A stretch of 10,682 bases of DNA, taken from Nitrospirota bacterium. GTDB taxonomy: Bacteria; Nitrospirota; CAKKRA01; 9FT-COMBO-42-15. The translations under genes and the position numbers were made by a program. The notes under the pieces are model-generated. The model did not search any database, was not told where the DNA came from, and was given only the letters and a program-made list of their open reading frames with translations. Of the stretch, positions 6,396 to 10,682 are shown piece after piece. The stretch spans positions 1 to 10,682 of the forward strand of contig JAHFEP010000062.1 in the NCBI GenBank assembly GCA_023248415.1, given 5' to 3'. Position 1 is the first letter of the stretch. The number at the start of each line of letters is the position of its first letter.

Positions 6396-7618
6396 ATTTC
6401 AGGATATTTCTAAAAACTAAATGGCGCAGAATTATAAGAGGATTAAGTAGAGGATTCCTTTCAGGAAAAAAGAAACTTAATATAAGAAAATTTACCGATG
6501 CAAATCATCAGGTTTTTTTTGGTTATTATGATATAACACCTTTTAGCCATGATGAAAAATTTTTGCTGGCACTACACGCCCCTCTTGAAAATCTGCCCCC
6601 CAAACCAGAATCCGAAGCTGTAGCAGGTTATTATGATCTGAGTAAGGAAAACCCTTCTTTTTCTGAAATAGGAAAAACAACAACATGGTGCTGGCAGCAG
6701 GGATGTAGGTTTCAGTGGTATTCAGAAAAGAGTGATGAATCAGTTCTTTACAACCGATTAGTTGAAGGCCGATACGGCTGTGTTGTTCAGAATATTAAAT
6801 CAAAAAAAATTATCAAGACATATAAGAAAGCGGTTTATGCTGTAAGCAGGGATGGCAAGTGGGGGCTTTCGCTTAATTTTTCACGCCTCCACCGCTTACG
6901 CCCGGGATATGGCTATGTGAATTTACCTGATGAAACAGACAGAGAGCCGGTGCCAGAAAAGGATGGGATATGGCGTATAGATATGAAAACAGGATGGGAA
7001 GACTTTTTATTTTCTGTTGCTGAAATTGCTAATTTTGAACCATTAGGAAGTATGGTTGGCGCAGAGCATTATTTTAATCACATCCTTTTCAATCCAGAGG
7101 GCTCAAGATTTATGTTTTTTCATTTATGGGTGAAGAAAGGCAAAAGATATAATCGTCTTATCACTTGTGATATTAACGGTAAAGATAGATATGCATTGGT
7201 GAATGATGGCCATGTATCCCACTATACTTGGAAGTCAAATGACGAGCTGTTGGCCTATTCAACACATACTGATACAGGGACAAATTATCATCTTTATATA
7301 GACAAGACTGATATCAGGAGAATAATTGGTAAAGGGATATTAAATTGGGATGGTCATCCTTCTTTTTCCCCAGTTGATTCTATGTTGCTTACAGATACAT
7401 ATCCTGACAAATATAGAGAGCAGCATTTGCTTATTTTTAAACCAGATAGTTACGAATTAATTCGTCTTGGGAGTTTCTATAGCCCTTTAAGATTTAAAGG
7501 CGAGGTTAGGTGTGACCTTCACCCCCGGTGGAGTCTTTCTGGGGGCTATATATGTTTTGATTCTGCTCATGAAGGCAGGCGGAATATGTATCTTGTTGAT
7601 GTAAGAGATGGTATATGA
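6383..7618 (+). CDS. Beta-propeller (TolB/WD40-like) protein of unknown role in the glycan cluster
   Basis: A 411-residue protein without a signal peptide; the N-terminal 30 residues are basic and suggest a cytoplasmic or membrane-peripheral location. From about residue 40 it shows repeating four-stranded blade patterns, each with a 'W/F-S-P/x-D/G' turn: VSRDGKWGLSLNF, FNPEGSRFMFFHLW, WKSNDELLAYSTHT, FSPVDSMLLTDTY and WSLSGGYICFDSA. Conserved-looking histidines fall at corresponding blade positions: H229, H277/H280, H325 (DGHPSFSP) and H380 (DLHPRWS). Propellers of the oligogalacturonide lyase type (PL22) have comparable metal-binding histidines, so a lyase-like or sugar-binding role is possible, but I cannot demonstrate it. 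The start is the GTG at 6383, since no in-frame ATG occurs in roughly the first 220 codons. It overlaps the sulfoquinovose synthase by 13 nt and the next gene by 4 nt (ATGA). Placement directly after the sulfoquinovose synthase suggests a role on the same glycan. Confidence 0.7.
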   Translation: MEQIDFRIFLKTKWRRIIRGLSRGFLSGKKKLNIRKFTDANHQVFFGYYDITPFSHDEKFLLALHAPLENLPPKPESEAVAGYYDLSKENPSFSEIGKTTTWCWQQGCRFQWYSEKSDESVLYNRLVEGRYGCVVQNIKSKKIIKTYKKAVYAVSRDGKWGLSLNFSRLHRLRPGYGYVNLPDETDREPVPEKDGIWRIDMKTGWEDFLFSVAEIANFEPLGSMVGAEHYFNHILFNPEGSRFMFFHLWVKKGKRYNRLITCDINGKDRYALVNDGHVSHYTWKSNDELLAYSTHTDTGTNYHLYIDKTDIRRIIGKGILNWDGHPSFSPVDSMLLTDTYPDKYREQHLLIFKPDSYELIRLGSFYSPLRFKGEVRCDLHPRWSLSGGYICFDSAHEGRRNMYLVDVRDGI

Positions 7619-8481
7619 GTGAAATAAATGGAATAAAAGATGATGTGAAGGTTTATATCAGGCATTGTGAGGAAAGGACAGTACCTATTCTTGAGTGGTT
7701 TTTCAGAGATTTTGAAACCGAACTTTTAAATGGACTTAATAGAAGGTTTGCAGATGTCCTTGAGGAGATGTTTTTAAAAATAAAAGATCAAAAACAGAGG
7801 TTTGCCCTTGTGCTGGACGGGGATTTGATTCCTGTTATTTCTATAAAGGAGATATTACAATTATTTATCATGGTTTTGCATAAGACAAAAAATATTACTA
7901 CCTTAAATGGCGATAGAATAGATAAGTTTTTTACTATGAATAGGCCACAAATAGGTGGAATAAAGGCCTATAAGAAGGATAAAATAGGTTTATATCTTAA
8001 AAATATTGACAAAAAACAATTTAGGCCAGAAAGTTTTTTATACAATAAGATAGGGTATTTTGCGCATCTTAAAACAAAAAGGCCTCAGGTTGGGCATGAA
8101 TATGGACAGTTTCTCTGGCACCTTTACGAAAAGGCTATCCAAAGAGGGGCTAAGGCGACTAAAGAGGTGCAAATGAGGGATGGAGATGATATTGATTTTG
8201 CAGTTTATAAAGAGGCATATAGTCTTGGTAAAAAAAACAAAAATAGCCATGTGCACGGTTCATACAAAAGGGAAAATCTGCCGCTGAAGTACTTGAAGGA
8301 GGAGAAAAAGGATATTTCTCCTAATGATGTTGAAAATGAATATTTAAAATTAAAAGAGGAAATATATAAAGACATAAGAGAGGACATCGGTGATGTTGTA
8401 AATGAAACAGCAGGACTGGATATAAAAGAAAATAAATGGCCATTGCTGAAGGTATTAAAGAGAAAATTTGTTCTGAGATGA
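7615..8481 (+). CDS. Unrecognised protein with GT-A-like DGD motif (possible glycosyltransferase)
   Basis: I do not recognise this 288-residue family with confidence. The N-terminus has a strand V-K-V-Y-I-R-H-C-E-E-R-T, then helices, then F-A-L-V-L-D-G-D-L-I-P with D68 and D70 after a hydrophobic strand. This is how a metal-binding DxD motif is set in GT-A glycosyltransferases. Further on, D103-K104, G114-G115 followed by I-K-A-Y-K-K-D, and R137-P-E-S could line an active site. The last third is charged, lysine- and glutamate-rich and largely helical. There is no signal peptide or membrane segment. The ATG overlaps the previous stop as ATGA, with only a weak purine run upstream, so translation is coupled to the propeller gene. 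The stop overlaps the next start in the same ATGA way. A cytoplasmic sugar transferase is my best guess; an unrelated function cannot be excluded. Confidence 0.6.
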   Translation: MSEINGIKDDVKVYIRHCEERTVPILEWFFRDFETELLNGLNRRFADVLEEMFLKIKDQKQRFALVLDGDLIPVISIKEILQLFIMVLHKTKNITTLNGDRIDKFFTMNRPQIGGIKAYKKDKIGLYLKNIDKKQFRPESFLYNKIGYFAHLKTKRPQVGHEYGQFLWHLYEKAIQRGAKATKEVQMRDGDDIDFAVYKEAYSLGKKNKNSHVHGSYKRENLPLKYLKEEKKDISPNDVENEYLKLKEEIYKDIREDIGDVVNETAGLDIKENKWPLLKVLKRKFVLR

Positions 8482-9434
8482 GCCTTTTTATAACTGAAAT
8501 GTTAAAAGAGCGTGCTTTAAATAATATTAAAAAAAATATAAAGGAGGTTATATTTAAAAGACCAACGCAGGTTATTTTAGAAACAACCAATGCCTGTAAT
8601 CTCAACTGCCCATACTGCCTTGTCGGTATGCAGAATGAACTGACAAGCAAGTATGGCAATGCGGCACATAATCTGATGAGCCGCCCAGTTGGGTTTATGA
8701 CAGAGGAGACCTTTGACATTGTCCACAGGGACTTGAAGAGTTTTGGCATAAAAAAGGTTTATCTTCATTTTCAGGGTGAACCAATATTGAATAAACTGAC
8801 TCCTAAGTTTGCGGTGGTATTAAAAAAAGATGGTTTTAAGGTTGGAGTTTTTACTAATGGCCAGGCATTTAATGATAGGAATATTGCGGAATTAGCAGAA
8901 GCAGAGATTGACCTTATAAGATTTTCTGTAGATGGCGCATCAGAAGAATCCTATCAAAAAAATAGGGTTGGCGGGAGGTTTGAGAAGGTTTATGAAAATA
9001 TGAAAAATATTTCACTTGCCCACAGGGGTAAAAAGACGCGCCTTGAATGGCAATTTCTTGTCTTAAAAAATAATGAACACGAAATAGACATTGCGAAAAA
9101 ATTGGCTTCAGAAATAGATGTTCACTTTTTCACAAAGGGATACAGGGAATCGGTTACAGAACTTGCACCACAGAATCCTGATTACAAGGCAAAATATCAC
9201 ATAAAACCATGTAAAGATATATATCATCAGATTGGAATATACTGGAATGGTGATGTTGTGCCATGCTGTTATGATGTGGATGGTAAAGAGATAATGGGAA
9301 ATTTACATGAAGGGAGTTTAGAGGATATCTGGAACAGTGAAAAATATATGAATTTCAGAAAAAGGGTTGATAATTTCAAAAGGTCTCCTCATGTGGAGCC
9401 GGCTATCTGTAAAAATTGCCTCCGCTGGAAGTAA
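8478..9434 (+). CDS. Radical SAM protein with SPASM/twitch-type C-terminal cysteines
   Basis: Predicted cytoplasmic 4Fe-4S enzyme that cleaves S-adenosylmethionine to a 5'-deoxyadenosyl radical. The core motif CNLNCPYC gives C40, C44 and C47 (canonical CX3CX2C), preceded by the typical L-E-T-T-N-A. Further signs are HFQGEP (the GEP motif), F-T-N-G and R-F-S-V-D-G-A. The C-terminal part carries C245, the adjacent pair C263-C264 in W-N-G-D-V-V-P-C-C-Y-D, GNLHEGSLEDIWNS, and C311/C314 near the end. This arrangement is seen in SPASM or twitch domains holding one auxiliary cluster. The SPASM branch includes peptide-maturing enzymes and sugar dehydrogenases/dehydratases of aminoglycoside pathways; given the neighbours a sugar substrate is attractive but unproven. 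I chose the ATG at 8478, which overlaps the previous stop as ATGA and gives 318 residues. An in-frame ATG at 8436 would add 14 residues and a 46-nt overlap with no better ribosome site. Confidence 0.87.
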   Translation: MSLFITEMLKERALNNIKKNIKEVIFKRPTQVILETTNACNLNCPYCLVGMQNELTSKYGNAAHNLMSRPVGFMTEETFDIVHRDLKSFGIKKVYLHFQGEPILNKLTPKFAVVLKKDGFKVGVFTNGQAFNDRNIAELAEAEIDLIRFSVDGASEESYQKNRVGGRFEKVYENMKNISLAHRGKKTRLEWQFLVLKNNEHEIDIAKKLASEIDVHFFTKGYRESVTELAPQNPDYKAKYHIKPCKDIYHQIGIYWNGDVVPCCYDVDGKEIMGNLHEGSLEDIWNSEKYMNFRKRVDNFKRSPHVEPAICKNCLRWK

Positions 9435-10366
9435 TGCATCTTATAAAAAAAATCCGTACAATACAATTTTTTAACAAGTGCCGAAAAGATAAAATCAACA
9501 TCTTTATATCTATATATCCACAAGATAAAGGCGGAGGTTCAAATACATTTGCATATAATTTTAAGAAATGGATACTAAGGAATACAGATAGGCATCATCT
9601 TATTTATAATATTCTCGAGGCAGATAAGGCTATAATAATCGCAGATAAGGCTGATTTAGATATAATTGCAATGGCCAAAGAAAAAGGTTGTTTCATAATA
9701 CATAGGCTTGATGAACATGTTGAGCATGATGAGGATGAGTATCGGAGTAAGAAGCACGCATATATAAAAGAACTGAACCGACTTGCTGATATTACAATTT
9801 TTCAGAGCAGATTTGTATTTGATAACATGCATCCGTATCTGGACTATCCTCAAAGATATGAAATAATTTACAATGGTGCATATCCAGAGGATTTTTATCC
9901 ATCAAATGAACCGGGGGATTTTATCGGGCATATTACATGGGGTGTGGGTGAAAAGAAAAGGCTTGATATCTTGTATGAAACAATAAAGCAGAATCCTGAT
10001 GAAAGATTTTTATTGATTGGGAATCATAAAAACTCTCCCTTTGACTTTACCAGTCTATCAAATGTTACCTATGTTGGTCAGATAACAAGAAATAAGATAC
10101 TTTACTATCTCCACAAGATGAAATTCCTCTTTTTTCCTTCCGAAAAAGATCCATGCCCCAATACCGTTGTTGAGGCAATAATGGCAGGGGTTCCTGTGTG
10201 TTATAATTCCATTGGTGGTACAAAAGAGCTTGTAAAGGATTGCGGCCTTCCGATTGAGGAATTCCTGATTATTAAAAGAGAATGGAAGATTTTCAGAGAA
10301 AAGTGCACTAATAGAATAGATCTACATTTTGATAATACAGCGAGGAAATATATGGGGTTGAATTAA
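9434..10366 (+). CDS. GT4-family glycosyltransferase
   Basis: Predicted cytoplasmic retaining glycosyltransferase of the GT-B fold, adding a sugar to the growing glycan. Near the N-terminus a strand is followed by GGGSN (33-37), the glycine-rich loop of the first lobe. HRLDE recalls the 'RLDG' segment found in many GT4 members. N-G-A-Y-P-E-D-F at the hinge follows the strand K-Y-E-I-I-Y equivalent. The second lobe has L-L-I-G-N, V-T-Y-V-G-Q-I and the donor site DPCPNTVVE (D239 to E247), then A-G-V-P-V-C and G-G-T-K-E-L-V. The usual EX7E motif appears as DX7E. At 310 residues it is shorter than typical GT4 enzymes (350-400), mostly in the first lobe. The start ATG shares one base with the previous stop (TAATG), with GGAAG close upstream; an in-frame TTG at 9416 would add only 6 residues. 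Donor is unknown; a sulfoquinovosyl transferase role is possible but not shown. Confidence 0.88.
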   Translation: MHLIKKIRTIQFFNKCRKDKINIFISIYPQDKGGGSNTFAYNFKKWILRNTDRHHLIYNILEADKAIIIADKADLDIIAMAKEKGCFIIHRLDEHVEHDEDEYRSKKHAYIKELNRLADITIFQSRFVFDNMHPYLDYPQRYEIIYNGAYPEDFYPSNEPGDFIGHITWGVGEKKRLDILYETIKQNPDERFLLIGNHKNSPFDFTSLSNVTYVGQITRNKILYYLHKMKFLFFPSEKDPCPNTVVEAIMAGVPVCYNSIGGTKELVKDCGLPIEEFLIIKREWKIFREKCTNRIDLHFDNTARKYMGLN

Positions 10367-10370
10367 TCCG

Positions 10371-10682
10371 GTGATTTTGCAAAAAACGTATAAAATAGGC
10401 TGGGTAATTGAGGCTAAATGGCCATACTTAAATCTCATGGCTTCTACAAGGATCAGATGCTTTGATATCATTCAATTCCTGAATTCTCAGAATGTCAAAA
10501 CAGGATTGTATAAACCTTTTAAGATGTATGATATAGTCGTTTTCCAAAAATCATTTTCTGAAAGATATTATGAACTTGCTAAAAAATTATCTGCAAAAAG
10601 GAGCAAGATTATACTTGATATAAACGTTAACTATTTTGAAAAAACAGGCGAAACAACGCAGGTTGCAGAGAAGCAGATAGAA
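10371..10682 (+). CDS. GT4-like glycosyltransferase, N-terminal part (runs off the right edge)
   Basis: An open frame of 104 codons reaches the end of the window without a stop, starting at the GTG 4 nt after the previous gene. It reads like the first lobe of a GT-B glycosyltransferase: strand Y-K-I-G-W-V-I-E, then ASTRIRCFDIIQFL, a common N-terminal segment in GT4-like proteins ('ASxRIRxxxxxxxL'). A strand Y-D-I-V-V-F-Q-K-S-F and K-I-I-L-D-I-N-V-N-Y-F follow, matching 'DIVIFQK...KVIFDLCDNYY' in these enzymes. The GTG start lacks a strong Shine-Dalgarno (GGGG at 10354-10357 is 13 nt away), so reinitiation after the upstream stop is likely. The next in-frame ATG falls at the 'MASTRIR' segment and would remove the first strand, which favours the GTG. 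Its catalytic half lies outside the window, so activity cannot be judged. Confidence 0.75.
   Translation, partial: MILQKTYKIGWVIEAKWPYLNLMASTRIRCFDIIQFLNSQNVKTGLYKPFKMYDIVVFQKSFSERYYELAKKLSAKRSKIILDINVNYFEKTGETTQVAEKQIE

Noticed and set aside
8541..8547. Perfect Shine-Dalgarno AAGGAGG inside the SPASM radical SAM gene
   Set aside because: No ATG, GTG or TTG follows at a usable distance, and the bases encode part of the conserved protein N-terminus, so it is not an internal start.
8038..8768. Overlapping minus-strand open frames opposite the DGD protein and the SPASM gene
   Set aside because: Several mutually overlapping shadows in more than one frame, with no ribosome site or domain signature, opposite well-supported plus-strand coding.
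1..10682. CRISPR arrays, tRNA/rRNA genes, insertion sequences, attachment sites
   Set aside because: No regularly spaced repeats, tRNA-like cloverleaf, transposase motifs or flanking direct repeats were seen; nearly every base is accounted for by plus-strand coding sequence.

Overview
The window is one unbroken run of plus-strand genes from a surface-glycan (polysaccharide or lipid-linked oligosaccharide) biosynthesis locus in an AT-rich bacterium. The only non-coding stretch of note is 68 nt at 948-1015. From 1016 to the right edge the genes overlap by 1-20 nt or are 4 nt apart, which indicates a single translationally coupled operon. Purine-rich Shine-Dalgarno sites, ATG/GTG starts and an MsbA/PglK-type ABC exporter point to Bacteria. 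Nothing in the sequence fixes the phylum. There are no RNA genes, transposons, CRISPR arrays or clear terminators.

Layout. (1) 27-947: a glycosyltransferase-like protein resembling the C-terminal half of the GT52/polysialyltransferase type, probably cut by the left edge. (2) 1016-2407: a radical SAM enzyme with an N-terminal B12-binding-like domain and an unusual CX4CX2C cluster motif. (3) 2412-4226: a full-length ABC exporter with fused membrane and ATPase domains, a candidate glycolipid flippase. (4) 4207-5253: a short soluble CapD/WbpM-type nucleotide-sugar 4,6-dehydratase with Met in place of the catalytic Tyr. (5) 5244-6395: a very clear SQD1-type UDP-sulfoquinovose synthase. (6) 6383-7618: a beta-propeller protein of unknown role. 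(7) 7615-8481: an unrecognised protein with a GT-A-like DGD motif. (8) 8478-9434: a radical SAM/SPASM-type protein. (9) 9434-10366: a GT4 glycosyltransferase. (10) 10371 to the edge: the N-terminal part of another GT4-like glycosyltransferase.

How they may work together (inference). The dehydratase and the SQD1 homologue would supply two activated sugars, one of them sulfonated (UDP-sulfoquinovose). The glycosyltransferases would assemble them on a carrier, the two radical SAM proteins could modify a sugar or the carrier, and the ABC exporter would flip or export the product. The gene content suggests a sulfoquinovose-containing surface glycan rather than the plant/cyanobacterial sulfolipid SQDG, and includes at least three proteins without an obvious assigned function (the propeller, the DGD protein and the SPASM protein). 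That is the most interesting aspect of the window.
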